Below are positions 1-7,622 of a DNA stretch of 13,595 bases, piece after piece (the first letter of the stretch is position 1; the number at the start of each line of letters is the position of its first letter). The stretch comes from Bacilli bacterium. Lineage in GTDB: Bacteria; Bacillota_I; Bacilli_A; RF39; UBA660. The position numbers and the translations under genes are program-made. Under the pieces are notes generated by a model. That model did no database searches, had not been told where the DNA came from, and was given only the letters and a program-made list of their open reading frames with translations. The stretch is taken from NCBI GenBank assembly GCA_022801735.1, contig JAAWSW010000033.1:1-13595 (forward strand), given 5' to 3'.

Positions 1-1
1 A

Positions 2-1201
2 ATTAAATTATTTTTTATTGTAGTTAGTTTTATGTTTTTTATAGGGATTAGTGATGTGTCAGCAAATAAAGCGGATTTTGGTTTAGGAACGAATTCAAAA
101 CCTTTTTATAATAAAAATACAAATTCTAAAACTTGTTCTTGTTATTATATTGGTGAACACGGAAAATTTGGTCCGATTGGGCATGATACAGTGTATGCGG
201 TTCAGGTGCGCTTTACTAATCGTGAAGCAAATGATAGTTGTATAAATGATAAGTATTGTACTGATAGGGGCTTTCTTTATGGGGGACCTATTCAAGGCTA
301 TGTAGTACATCTTTGTGAGGCGTGGAGAGAAACTGGTGATAATTCTAGTGAATGTCACCCACAAGATAGTGCTACTGTTGGGAATCCTTTTGTTGATCCT
401 GAGATACAAAAAAACATTGTTAGTCAGAATTGCTCTGTAAATGCATGTAATACTGCTAAACTAATATTTTGGTCTAAAAATGAATCAAAAGAAATAGTGT
501 CTGAAAAGGAAACTGCAGAGTTTGATATAAATGGAAAAGAACGTAAAGATTATAACCATGATGTTTTAAGTGCTACTGCGCCTTTAAAGGCTATTACTAG
601 AGAACAATATACAAAACTAAAAAATGCTGAATCATTAGTAGAGGAGGCAGTGGATTTGGGATTAGCAAATAGTTCTAAGGCTAATATAGAAGCTATAATG
701 TGTTGGGGGAAAAATGGTAAATGGGTGAATGATAAATGTGTTGATGGTGATACTGAAGTTGCATCTTTAAATGCGGAAAATTTAGATTGTGAGGCTTTAT
801 TATCTAGTTATAATGATGAGCAAACTATTAGAGATTTTCTTAATAATTTATTTTGGATAATTTCTATTATTGGTATTATTTTATTGATTATTATGACTTC
901 TATTGAATTTATAAAGGTAGTAGCTGGACAAGATGATGAAGGTATTATAAAGGCATTTAAGCATACTGTTATAAGAGCAATATGTGTAGTTATATTATTA
1001 TTACTTCCAGTAATTTTATCGGCAATCTTAGGTTTTATGAATGATATTACTGATAATGAGGACTATTATTTAAAAGATGCAGATGGTGAAATAGTGTATA
1101 CAACTGATAAAGATGGTCATGAAGTACCTGTTAAGTTGATACATATAGGGGCTAATGAAGAACCTTTATGTGGTATTGCGGAAACTGAAGATGATAAATA
1201 G
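2..1201 (+). CDS. Cys-rich secreted membrane protein with a VirB2/TrbC-like C-terminal helical hairpin (5' end cut off)
   Basis: The frame is open to the left edge, so the true start lies upstream. The ATG at 32 falls inside the signal peptide: bases 2-64 encode a hydrophobic run (LFFIVVSFMFFIGI) ending in VSA, a signal peptidase I site. Numbering from that ATG, the exported part (12-270) carries eleven cysteines (35, 37, 70, 76, 95, 108, 134, 139, 224, 236, 253), which suggests disulfides. Two membrane helices follow, at about 273-296 and 313-336, joined by a short charged loop (GQDDEG...KAFKH). A hydrophilic tail with Cys380 completes the protein. Two helices around a DDE/KAFK loop, the second ending LLLLPVIL, resemble the T4SS pilin-like (VirB2/TrbC) fold; this is recognition by eye, not a search. 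The ectodomain is unknown to me. No terminator separates it from the T-box promoter five bases downstream. Alternative: a generic two-helix membrane anchor. Confidence 0.75.
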   Translation: MKLFFIVVSFMFFIGISDVSANKADFGLGTNSKPFYNKNTNSKTCSCYYIGEHGKFGPIGHDTVYAVQVRFTNREANDSCINDKYCTDRGFLYGGPIQGYVVHLCEAWRETGDNSSECHPQDSATVGNPFVDPEIQKNIVSQNCSVNACNTAKLIFWSKNESKEIVSEKETAEFDINGKERKDYNHDVLSATAPLKAITREQYTKLKNAESLVEEAVDLGLANSSKANIEAIMCWGKNGKWVNDKCVDGDTEVASLNAENLDCEALLSSYNDEQTIRDFLNNLFWIISIIGIILLIIMTSIEFIKVVAGQDDEGIIKAFKHTVIRAICVVILLLLPVILSAILGFMNDITDNEDYYLKDADGEIVYTTDKDGHEVPVKLIHIGANEEPLCGIAETEDDK

Positions 1202-1205
1202 TGTG

Positions 1206-1233
1206 TTGACAAGATTTTGATTTATAGTATAAT
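1206..1233 (+). promoter_or_regulatory. Sigma-A promoter of the T-box/HD/valS operon
   Basis: A perfect TTGACA at 1206-1211 and a perfect TATAAT at 1228-1233 are separated by 16 bases. Transcription would start near 1240, exactly where the T-box leader begins. The -35 lies five bases after the stop of the preceding gene. Confidence 0.85.
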
Positions 1234-1240
1234 TAGTTTA

Positions 1241-1464
1241 ACAGCAAGGAACAAGAGGAGTAAAATAATTAGTAATTATTAGAGAGGGAAAATGTTTGCT
1301 GAAAGTTTTCCTTAATGAAAATTATTTGAAGGTAGCTTGGGAGCCGAATATCCGAATAGTTAAGATATTCCGTATATATGCGTTAAATATTTGAGGTAAG
1401 CATTTGCTTATGAATTAAGGTGGTACCACGTTTTATCACGTCCTTATTTTAAGGACGTTTTTTT
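1241..1464 (+). promoter_or_regulatory. Valine T-box riboswitch (tRNA-Val-sensing leader)
   Basis: The leader senses uncharged tRNA and controls read-through into the HD gene and valS. The Stem I specifier loop shows AGTA (1259-1262) below the stem AAATAATT/AATTATTT (1263-1270 with 1320-1327). GAA (1328-1330) follows on the other side, giving a loop-E pairing. The likely specifier codon is GTA (valine) at 1332-1334. Other helices are GAATATC/GATATTC (1346-1352 with 1364-1370) and TAAGC/GCTTA (1397-1401 with 1406-1410). The conserved T-box AAGGTGGTACCACG lies at 1417-1430. Its TGGT can pair with an ACCA tRNA end, as expected for tRNA-Val. The antiterminator would pair AAGG (1417-1420) with CCTT (1442-1445) and ACG (1428-1430) with CGT (1439-1441), excluding the terminator. 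The valine assignment rests on the GTA codon plus valS downstream. Confidence 0.92.
1438..1464 (+). terminator. T-box regulatory intrinsic terminator
   Basis: A 9-bp stem (ACGTCCTTA at 1438-1446 with TAAGGACGT at 1450-1458, 3-base loop) runs into a T tract ending at 1464. Its left arm is shared with the antiterminator, so the two structures exclude each other. Confidence 0.92.
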
Positions 1465-1486
1465 ATTTAGAAAAGGGTGAGTTAAT

Positions 1487-2218
1487 ATGGTAGAAGAATT
1501 TAAGAAATATGCAAGTAATTTTGACATGAATGAGACTAGTATTCAAAGAAAGTATTATCATTCTATAAGGGTTAAAGATATAAGTCAGTTAATTGCTAAG
1601 TATGCTGGTTTTAATGATGAAGATGCTAAAATTGCAGAGGTCGTGGGTCTTTTACATGATTATGCTAGATTTCCACAGTGGAGAGATTATCACACATATA
1701 ATGATTTAGAGTCTATTGATCATGCAGATTTGGCTGTTAAATTATTATTTGAAAATGGAGAAATTAAAAAATTTTGGAATAAGGAAGAAGATTATGATGA
1801 AATTTATGATGCAATAAAATATCATAATAAGTATGAGATAACTGCTGATTTGAGTGAACACAATAAAACTTTATGTAAGGTAATTAGAGATGCTGATAAG
1901 TTAGATTTATTTTATTTACTTGGTGAAGGTTTTATAGAGGAACATGAAGATGCAGAACTTATTTCTGAGAAAGTAAAGTCTGATTTTGAAAATAAAAAAT
2001 TGATTAGTAGAATAGATGTTAAAAATGGTAATGATTTAATTTTACTTCATTTAGCATTTATATTTGATTTAAATTATAAATATTCATTTGAATATTTACA
2101 TAATCGTAAACTTATTTCTAGATATTTTGAATTGATTAAGGATAAGGGATTATTTAAACCATATTTTGACATGGCAGAAAGGTATATAATGGAAAGGATG
2201 GATGAAGATGCTAGATAA
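1487..2218 (+). CDS. HD-domain metal-dependent phosphohydrolase, first gene of the valine T-box operon
   Basis: This soluble 243-residue protein has the metal-binding set of the HD superfamily: His25 (YHSIRV), His57-Asp58 (LLHDYAR), His79 (DHAD), His113 (KYHNK) and Asp135 (RDADKLD). Such enzymes hydrolyse phosphate esters of nucleotides, (p)ppGpp or nucleic acids; the substrate cannot be read from the sequence. No membrane segment or second domain is visible, and the C-terminal third is helical without a recognised motif. The start is supported by AAAGGGTGAG seven to ten bases upstream. Its end overlaps the valS start by 17 bases (11 if valS begins at 2208), so translation is probably coupled. 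Being first behind the T-box, it should be induced by valine starvation, which makes an amino-acid-stress or nucleotide-signalling role attractive but unproven. Confidence 0.85.
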   Translation: MVEEFKKYASNFDMNETSIQRKYYHSIRVKDISQLIAKYAGFNDEDAKIAEVVGLLHDYARFPQWRDYHTYNDLESIDHADLAVKLLFENGEIKKFWNKEEDYDEIYDAIKYHNKYEITADLSEHNKTLCKVIRDADKLDLFYLLGEGFIEEHEDAELISEKVKSDFENKKLISRIDVKNGNDLILLHLAFIFDLNYKYSFEYLHNRKLISRYFELIKDKGLFKPYFDMAERYIMERMDEDAR

Positions 2219-4727
2219 AAAATATAATCATACTTCTGTAGAAGAAGGTAAATATGAAAATTGGAAAAATAAGGGATATTTTACTAGTGGTGATACTAGT
2301 TTAAAACCATATGCTATTGTAATTCCACCACCTAATGTAACTGGTAAATTACATTTAGGTCATGCATGGGATACTACTTTACAAGATATAATGATTAGAT
2401 TTAAAAAAATGCAAGGGTTTGATGCTTTATGGCTTCCTGGAATGGATCATGCTGGAATTGCGACTCAATCTAAAGTTGATAAAAGACTTCGTGAACAAGG
2501 TATTAATCCAAGAGAAATGGATAGGGAAGAATGGACTAAGGCTGCTTGGGCTTGGAAAGAAGAATACGCTGATAATATTCATAAACAATGGGCTAAATTA
2601 GGTCTTGCTTTAGATTATACTAAGGAAAGATTTACTTTAGATGAAGGTTTATCTGATGCGGTAAAATATGTTTTTGTAACTTTGTATAATAAAGGTTTAA
2701 TTTACAGAGGAGAAAGAATAATAAACTGGGACCCAGTTCAAATGACTGCTTTATCTAATGAAGAAGTTATTTATAAAGATGAACAAGGTGCTTTTTATCA
2801 TTTGAAATATTTTGTTGAAGATACTGATGAATATTTAGATGTTGCTACTACTAGACCTGAAACTTTATTTGGTGATACTGCAGTAGCAGTAAATCCTAAT
2901 GATGAAAGATATCAAAAGTATATAGGAAAAAATGTTGTTTTACCTGTTTTAGGTAAAAGGATTCCAGTAGTTGCTGACGAGCATGCTGATATGGAAAAGG
3001 GTACTGGTGTTGTTAAGATTACTCCTGCTCATGACCCAAATGATTTTGAAGTTGGAGAAAGACATAATTTAGAAAAAATAATCATTATGAATAAAGACGC
3101 TACTATGAATGAAAAATGCGGGGAATATAGTGGTATGAATAGATTTGAGTGCCGTGAAAAATTAGTTAGTGATTTAAGAGAATCAGGAATATTAATTGAT
3201 ATTGAAGAAATTACTCATTCAGTTGGTCATTCAGAGAGAAGTGATGCAATTGTTGAACCTTATCTTTCTAAACAATGGTTTGTTAAAATGCGTCCACTTG
3301 CTGATAGGGTGTTAGAAGTTCAAAACAATTTGGAAGAAAAGGTAAATTTTGTTCCAGAACGTTATGAAAAAACTATGCGACATTGGATGGAAATAACTTA
3401 TGATTGGTGTATTTCAAGACAATTGTGGTGGGGTCACAGAATTCCTGCATGGTATAAGGGTGATGAAGTATATGTTGGAGCATCAGCGCCTAGTGGTGAT
3501 GGATGGATTCAAGATGATGATGTACTTGACACTTGGTTTTCATCTGCTTTATGGCCTTTTAGTACAATGGGATGGCCAAATGATACAGACATGCTTCAAA
3601 GATATTATCCTAATAATGTTTTAGTAACTGGTTATGATATTATTCCTTTCTGGGTTAATAGAATGGTATTCCAAGGTTTAGAATTTACTAATCAAAGACC
3701 TTTTAAAGATTGTTTGATCCATGGTCTTATTAGAGATAAGGAAGGTCGTAAGATGAGTAAATCTTTAGGAAATGGTATCGATCCTATGGATGTTATTGAT
3801 GAGTATGGTGCTGATTCATTAAGATTTTATTTATCTACTTCAGCGGCAAGTGGTACTGATTTAAGATTTGATATGGAAAAAATAAAATCAACTTGGAATT
3901 TTATTAATAAATTATGGAATGCTTCAAGATATGTTTTGATGAATACAGAAGAGTATAATGAAACTTTTGATAATTTAACTTTGGCTGATAAATGGATTTT
4001 AAATAAGTTAAATTTAACTATTAAAGATGTAACTAATCATATGGATAAATATGAATTTAATTTAGTAGGTTCTGAACTTTATAACTTTATATGGAATGAT
4101 TTTTGTGATTGGTATATAGAACTTTCTAAGATAAATATGAATGATACATCAAAGACTATTTTAGTTTATGTTTTAAAATCTATTTTAAAAATGTTACATC
4201 CATTTATGCCATTTGTAACTGAGGAAATTTATGTTAAACTAACTAATGAAGAATCTATTATGCTTGCGAAATATCCAGAAGTAAATAGTGATTTTAATTT
4301 TAGTGATGCAGAAAATATGGATGATATTATAGAACTTATTACTAGAGTTAGAAGATTTAAGTTGACTGAACAAGTTAAGGAAGTTGCTTTAGAGTATAAT
4401 AATGAAATATTAAAACAAAATAAATTAATTTTAGATAAGTTATTAAAGTTACAAGATGAAAAAGGTAATGACAAAGAAACTTTAAATTTCCAAGGTGAAG
4501 ATGTTTATTTATATTATGATGGAACACAAAATAGACAACAAGAAATTGATAAATTATATCAAGAGAAAGAAAAATTAATGCAGTCGATTGAAAGAAGAGA
4601 GAAATTACTTTCTAATGAAAATTATGTTAATAGAGCGCCTAAGGAAATTGTTGATAGTGAACGTGCACAATTAGAAAAAGAAAAAAGAGAATTGGATAAT
4701 ATTAATGGTAAATTAAAAGATTGCTAA
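2202..4727 (+). CDS. valS: Valyl-tRNA synthetase
   Basis: Cytoplasmic class I aminoacyl-tRNA synthetase that charges tRNA-Val and edits threonyl-tRNA-Val. In order, one sees the nucleotide-binding HLGH (residues 51-54, after PPPNVTGK), the CP1 editing domain with ATTRPETLFGDTAV and AHDPNDFEVG, the catalytic GRKMSKSLGN (KMSKS at 517-521), the helical anticodon-binding domain beginning near DKWILNKLN, and the C-terminal coiled-coil arm with NYVNRAPKEIV. At 841 residues it is complete, slightly below the usual length of about 880. The start is ambiguous: ATGs at 2202 and 2208 are in frame, and GGAAAGG (2191-2197) lies 4 or 10 bases upstream. No clear terminator follows, so read-through into the pilin gene is possible. 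The valine T-box regulates it. Confidence 0.98.
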   Translation: MKMLDKKYNHTSVEEGKYENWKNKGYFTSGDTSLKPYAIVIPPPNVTGKLHLGHAWDTTLQDIMIRFKKMQGFDALWLPGMDHAGIATQSKVDKRLREQGINPREMDREEWTKAAWAWKEEYADNIHKQWAKLGLALDYTKERFTLDEGLSDAVKYVFVTLYNKGLIYRGERIINWDPVQMTALSNEEVIYKDEQGAFYHLKYFVEDTDEYLDVATTRPETLFGDTAVAVNPNDERYQKYIGKNVVLPVLGKRIPVVADEHADMEKGTGVVKITPAHDPNDFEVGERHNLEKIIIMNKDATMNEKCGEYSGMNRFECREKLVSDLRESGILIDIEEITHSVGHSERSDAIVEPYLSKQWFVKMRPLADRVLEVQNNLEEKVNFVPERYEKTMRHWMEITYDWCISRQLWWGHRIPAWYKGDEVYVGASAPSGDGWIQDDDVLDTWFSSALWPFSTMGWPNDTDMLQRYYPNNVLVTGYDIIPFWVNRMVFQGLEFTNQRPFKDCLIHGLIRDKEGRKMSKSLGNGIDPMDVIDEYGADSLRFYLSTSAASGTDLRFDMEKIKSTWNFINKLWNASRYVLMNTEEYNETFDNLTLADKWILNKLNLTIKDVTNHMDKYEFNLVGSELYNFIWNDFCDWYIELSKINMNDTSKTILVYVLKSILKMLHPFMPFVTEEIYVKLTNEESIMLAKYPEVNSDFNFSDAENMDDIIELITRVRRFKLTEQVKEVALEYNNEILKQNKLILDKLLKLQDEKGNDKETLNFQGEDVYLYYDGTQNRQQEIDKLYQEKEKLMQSIERREKLLSNENYVNRAPKEIVDSERAQLEKEKRELDNINGKLKDC

Positions 4728-4752
4728 AATTCGACAAAACTTCCAATATTCA

Positions 4753-4781
4753 TTGCATTTAGAAAAGAAATATGTTATATT
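4753..4781 (+). promoter_or_regulatory. Possible promoter of the prepilin gene
   Basis: TTGCAT (4753-4758) and TATATT (4776-4781) are spaced by 17 bases, with a predicted start near 4788. This is a moderate match in AT-rich DNA. The lack of a terminator after valS means the pilin gene may also be reached by read-through. Confidence 0.45.
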
Positions 4782-4816
4782 TGATATAGTATTTGAGAAT
4801 AAAGGGAGGATACAAA

Positions 4817-5260
4817 ATGAACAATAATAAAGGATTTACATTGATAGAGTTACTAGCAGTTATAATTATTTTGGCGATTATTGCTTTGATTACAACTCCT
4901 ATAATTTTAAATGTAGTTAACAAGGCTAGACAGGATGCTGCTAAAGATAAGGCATGGGGAACTATTGAAGCATTCAGGGTTGCTTATGCACAAGATCAGG
5001 CAGACAACGAGACTTTAATTGCATTCCCATATACTTCTGAATTTATGAAGGATGCAACAACTGGTAAATGGTCTGCTAAAGTTGGGGAAACTTCAATTAA
5101 AATGAGTGGAGAAGTACCTCAAGGTGGAACTATTACAATGGATGAAGATGGTTTAATTACATGTGATGGTTTGATGTTTGGCGCTTATAGTTGTACTACA
5201 GAAGATGGAAATACTATGACATGTGATGATGGCGGAAACGGAACTCATGGAGATAAATAA
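4817..5260 (+). CDS. Type IV prepilin / pseudopilin-like protein with class III signal
   Basis: This 147-residue protein begins with a short basic leader followed by GFTLIELLAVIIILAIIALI, the hallmark of type IV prepilins. Prepilin peptidase would cut between Gly6 and Phe7, giving a mature Phe1 that is N-methylated, with Glu5 at residue 11. The membrane/assembly helix spans about 7-31. The small globular part contains GEVPQGG, a DEDG turn and cysteines at 116, 126 and 136. The start is chosen at the ATG 4817 because GGGAGG (4804-4809) lies seven bases upstream and the leader then has the right length; an in-frame TTG at 4793 is not needed. No assembly ATPase, prepilin peptidase or platform protein is in the window, so pilus, competence or pseudopilus use is undecided. 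A paralogue follows at 5349. Confidence 0.9.
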   Translation: MNNNKGFTLIELLAVIIILAIIALITTPIILNVVNKARQDAAKDKAWGTIEAFRVAYAQDQADNETLIAFPYTSEFMKDATTGKWSAKVGETSIKMSGEVPQGGTITMDEDGLITCDGLMFGAYSCTTEDGNTMTCDDGGNGTHGDK

Positions 5261-5282
5261 GTAGAGAAATCTACTTTTTTTT
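5260..5282 (+). terminator. Intrinsic terminator after the prepilin gene
   Basis: AGTAGA (5260-5265), a GAAA tetraloop and TCTACT (5270-5275) are followed by eight T. The stem starts at the last base of the pilin stop codon. Confidence 0.85.
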
Positions 5283-5287
5283 CTTGC

Positions 5288-5316
5288 TTGTAAAAAGTAC
5301 TTAAATATGTTATTAT
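5288..5316 (+). promoter_or_regulatory. Promoter of the pilin-paralogue gene (extended -10)
   Basis: TTGTAA (5288-5293), a 17-base spacer and TATTAT (5311-5316), the latter preceded by the TGn extension (TGT, 5308-5310). It lies just after the preceding terminator and 32 bases before the start codon. Confidence 0.6.
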
Positions 5317-5348
5317 GTTAAGTAGAAAATAAAATAGGGGAATGAGAT

Positions 5349-5765
5349 ATGGGTAATAGTAAAATTTGGGAAAATGTTATTATTTTTGTGCTTATAGGGA
5401 TTGCAATTATTTTTATAACGCCTATTATTCAAGGAATATTTTTAAAATCACAAATTTCTAGTGCTAAAATAGGCGTAGAAACTGTGGTGAAATCTACTAA
5501 GGTTTTATATGAGAAACATAGTTTAGATAGGGAAGTGTTACTGCCTTTTATGATAGAAATTCAAAAAGATGGTAAATACGATTTGTATGAGAAATCTTCT
5601 AAAATTGCAACTGGTTTGGCTTTAGATATTAAGGGTGAGAAACCTTTGTCTGGCCGTGTTATTATTGATAGAGATGGTGCAGTATATGCTAGAAATGTTG
5701 AATTTAGGAATGCTATATGTAATATGGAGAAAGATGAAGTTGTGGTATGTGCAAGGAAACAGTAA
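5349..5765 (+). CDS. Pilin-like membrane protein, paralogue of the upstream prepilin without a canonical cleavage site
   Basis: This 138-residue protein has one N-terminal membrane helix (about 8-31) and a small extracytoplasmic domain. It aligns with the upstream prepilin almost without gaps. Both helices end in TPII. GEKPLSG...DRDG here (96-110) matches GEVPQGG...DEDG there, with identical spacing. Cys124 and Cys134 match Cys126 and Cys136, ten residues apart in both. Glu8 falls where the pilin's Glu5 would be. The Gly-Phe cleavage pair is replaced by Asn-Ser, with only Gly2 nearby, so normal prepilin processing is doubtful. It may be a minor pilin with an altered site, or an unprocessed membrane-anchored accessory subunit. 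GGGGAATGAG precedes the ATG at a normal distance. Homology to the neighbour is visible; function is inference. Confidence 0.8.
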   Translation: MGNSKIWENVIIFVLIGIAIIFITPIIQGIFLKSQISSAKIGVETVVKSTKVLYEKHSLDREVLLPFMIEIQKDGKYDLYEKSSKIATGLALDIKGEKPLSGRVIIDRDGAVYARNVEFRNAICNMEKDEVVVCARKQ

Positions 5766-5779
5766 ATATACTGTTTTTT
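5758..5779 (+). terminator. Intrinsic terminator after the pilin paralogue
   Basis: AACAGTA (5758-5764) pairs with TACTGTT (5769-5775) around the loop AATA, followed by T. The stop codon TAA (5763-5765) is built into the stem and loop. Confidence 0.75.
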
Positions 5780-5791
5780 CTTTTTTAATTT

Positions 5792-5800
5792 TGGTATAAT
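5792..5800 (+). promoter_or_regulatory. Extended -10 promoter of the lepA-hemW operon
   Basis: TGGTATAAT combines a TGn extension with a perfect TATAAT (5795-5800). No good -35 is visible, only T-rich sequence of the preceding terminator. The predicted start near 5807 leaves an unusually short leader of about 10 bases before the lepA ATG. Confidence 0.65.
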
Positions 5801-5817
5801 GGATATGGTGAAAAAAC

Positions 5818-7617
5818 ATGAAACAAGAAAATATTAGAAATTTTTCTATAATTGCACATATTGATCATGGTAAGAGTACTATTGCGGATAGAATCTTAGA
5901 ACTTACTGGGGCAATTACGGAAAGAGAAATGCAAAGTCAATTACTTGATAATATGGATATTGAAAGAGAACGTGGAATTACGATTAAACTTAATGCTGTT
6001 CAACTTGGATATAATTATAAAGGTGAAGATTATATAATGCATCTTATTGATACTCCAGGTCATGTAGATTTTTCTTATGAGGTATCTCGTAGTTTAGCAG
6101 CCTGTGAAGGGGCTATTTTAGTTGTGGATGCAGCCCAAGGGATAGAGGCTCAAACACTGGCTAATGTATATTTGGCAATCGAAAATGATTTAACTATAAT
6201 TCCAGTTATTAATAAAATTGATTTACCTAATGCTGATGTTCCTAAAGTTAAACAAGAGTTAATTCAAACTTTTGGTTTTAGTGATGATGAAATTATTTTA
6301 ACTAGTGCGAAAACTGGTGAGGGAATAGAAGAACTTGTAAATGCAGTAATTGAACGTATTCCTGCGCCTACTGGAGATGAAGATGATAAATTAAAGGCTT
6401 TGGTTTTTGATAGTCATTTTGATCCATATAAGGGTGTTATTGCTTTGGTTAGAGTGGTGTCTGGAAAACTTAGGGTAAAAGATAAGATAAAACTTATGGC
6501 GACTGGTGCTAGTCATGAGGCGGTTGAACTTGGGGTTTATACACCTAAGGAAAAGCAAAAAGATATGCTTACTGCTGGTGAAGTTGGTTATATAAGTGGT
6601 AGTATTAAAACTGTTCGTGATATTAAAGTTGGTGATACTGTTACTTTAGAAAGTAATCCTGCATCTTCTAGTTTACCAGGGTATAAACCAATGAAACCTA
6701 TGGTATTTTGTGGGTTATATCCACTAGAATCTAGTAAGTATCCTGATTTAAGGGAGGCTTTAGATAAATTAAAGTTAAATGATGCTGCTTTAGATTTTGA
6801 ACCTGAAACTTCTAAAGCATTAGGTTTTGGTTTTAGATGTGGATTTTTAGGTTTACTTCATATGGAAATTACTTTGGAACGTATTGAAAGGGAATTTGGT
6901 ATTTCTTTAATTGCGACTAGTCCATCTGTTATATATAGAGTTACTAAAACTGATAATTCTATTATATTTGTAGATAATCCAGTTAAAATGCCTGAAAGAC
7001 AAACTATTAGTAAAGTTGAAGAGCCTTATATTAAAACTAATATTTTAGTACCTAGTGATTATATTGGTCCAATAATGGAGTTATGTCAAAATAAACGTGG
7101 TAATTATATTAGTATGGAATATTTAGATAAGACTAGGGTTAATATTCATTATGAAATTCCTTTATCTGAAATTGTTTATGATTTCTTTGATAAGTTGAAA
7201 GGTGCGACTAGAGGTTATGCTTCTTTAGATTATGATTTAATTGGTTATAAGGAAAGTGCTTTAGTTAAAATGGATATTTTACTTAATGGTGAAATCGTTG
7301 ATGCTTTAAGTGTTATTGTTCATAAAGATTTTGCTTATAAACGTGGTAAAGGTATTGTTGAAGCGCTTAAAAAACAAATTCCAAGACAAATGTTTGAGGT
7401 ACCTATTCAAGCGGTTATTGGAAGCAAAGCGATTGCTCGTGCAGATATTAAGGCTATGCGTAAAAATGTACTTGCTAAATGTTATGGTGGAGATGTTTCT
7501 CGTAAACGTAAGCTTTTAGAAAAACAAAAAGAAGGTAAGAAAAAGATGAAGATGGTTGGTAATGTTGAAGTACCACAAGAAGCCTTTTTAGCAGTGCTTA
7601 GTATGGATGAGGAGTAG
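5818..7617 (+). CDS. lepA: Elongation factor 4 (LepA), ribosome-associated translational GTPase
   Basis: Cytoplasmic GTPase, known in the family to act on ribosomes in initiation, back-translocation or stress recovery. At 599 residues it has full family length. The G motifs are clear: G1 AHIDHGKST (13-21), G2 RGITIK (52-57), G3 DTPGH (78-82), G4 NKID (132-135) and G5 SAKTG (163-167). Domain II and the EF-G-like domains III and V follow, including the LepA signature region around GFRCGFLGLLHMEI. The LepA-specific C-terminal domain ends in the conserved basic stretch containing GGDVSRKRKLLEKQKEGKK. The start is the standard LepA start (MKQENIRNFSIIAHIDHGK); the weak GGTGA at 5807-5811 lies at the very 5' end of the predicted transcript. 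It heads a four-gene operon; the next start is five bases beyond its stop. Confidence 0.98.
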   Translation: MKQENIRNFSIIAHIDHGKSTIADRILELTGAITEREMQSQLLDNMDIERERGITIKLNAVQLGYNYKGEDYIMHLIDTPGHVDFSYEVSRSLAACEGAILVVDAAQGIEAQTLANVYLAIENDLTIIPVINKIDLPNADVPKVKQELIQTFGFSDDEIILTSAKTGEGIEELVNAVIERIPAPTGDEDDKLKALVFDSHFDPYKGVIALVRVVSGKLRVKDKIKLMATGASHEAVELGVYTPKEKQKDMLTAGEVGYISGSIKTVRDIKVGDTVTLESNPASSSLPGYKPMKPMVFCGLYPLESSKYPDLREALDKLKLNDAALDFEPETSKALGFGFRCGFLGLLHMEITLERIEREFGISLIATSPSVIYRVTKTDNSIIFVDNPVKMPERQTISKVEEPYIKTNILVPSDYIGPIMELCQNKRGNYISMEYLDKTRVNIHYEIPLSEIVYDFFDKLKGATRGYASLDYDLIGYKESALVKMDILLNGEIVDALSVIVHKDFAYKRGKGIVEALKKQIPRQMFEVPIQAVIGSKAIARADIKAMRKNVLAKCYGGDVSRKRKLLEKQKEGKKKMKMVGNVEVPQEAFLAVLSMDEE

Positions 7618-7622
7618 ATAAT

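Noticed and set aside
95..409. Minus-strand open frame of 104 codons opposite the first gene, and similar minus-strand frames at 4229-4474, 5622-5819 and 9455-9679
   Set aside because: They lie opposite well-supported genes, have no ribosome sites, and their composition is what the complement of AT-rich coding DNA gives.
4730..4736. TTCGACA after valS, an exact Spo0A box
   Set aside because: A seven-base match is expected about once by chance in a window of this size and composition, and it has no partner site.
4793..4816. TTG start eight codons upstream of the prepilin ATG
   Set aside because: It would place the Shine-Dalgarno inside the coding region and give an atypically long prepilin leader; ATG 4817 fits both signals.
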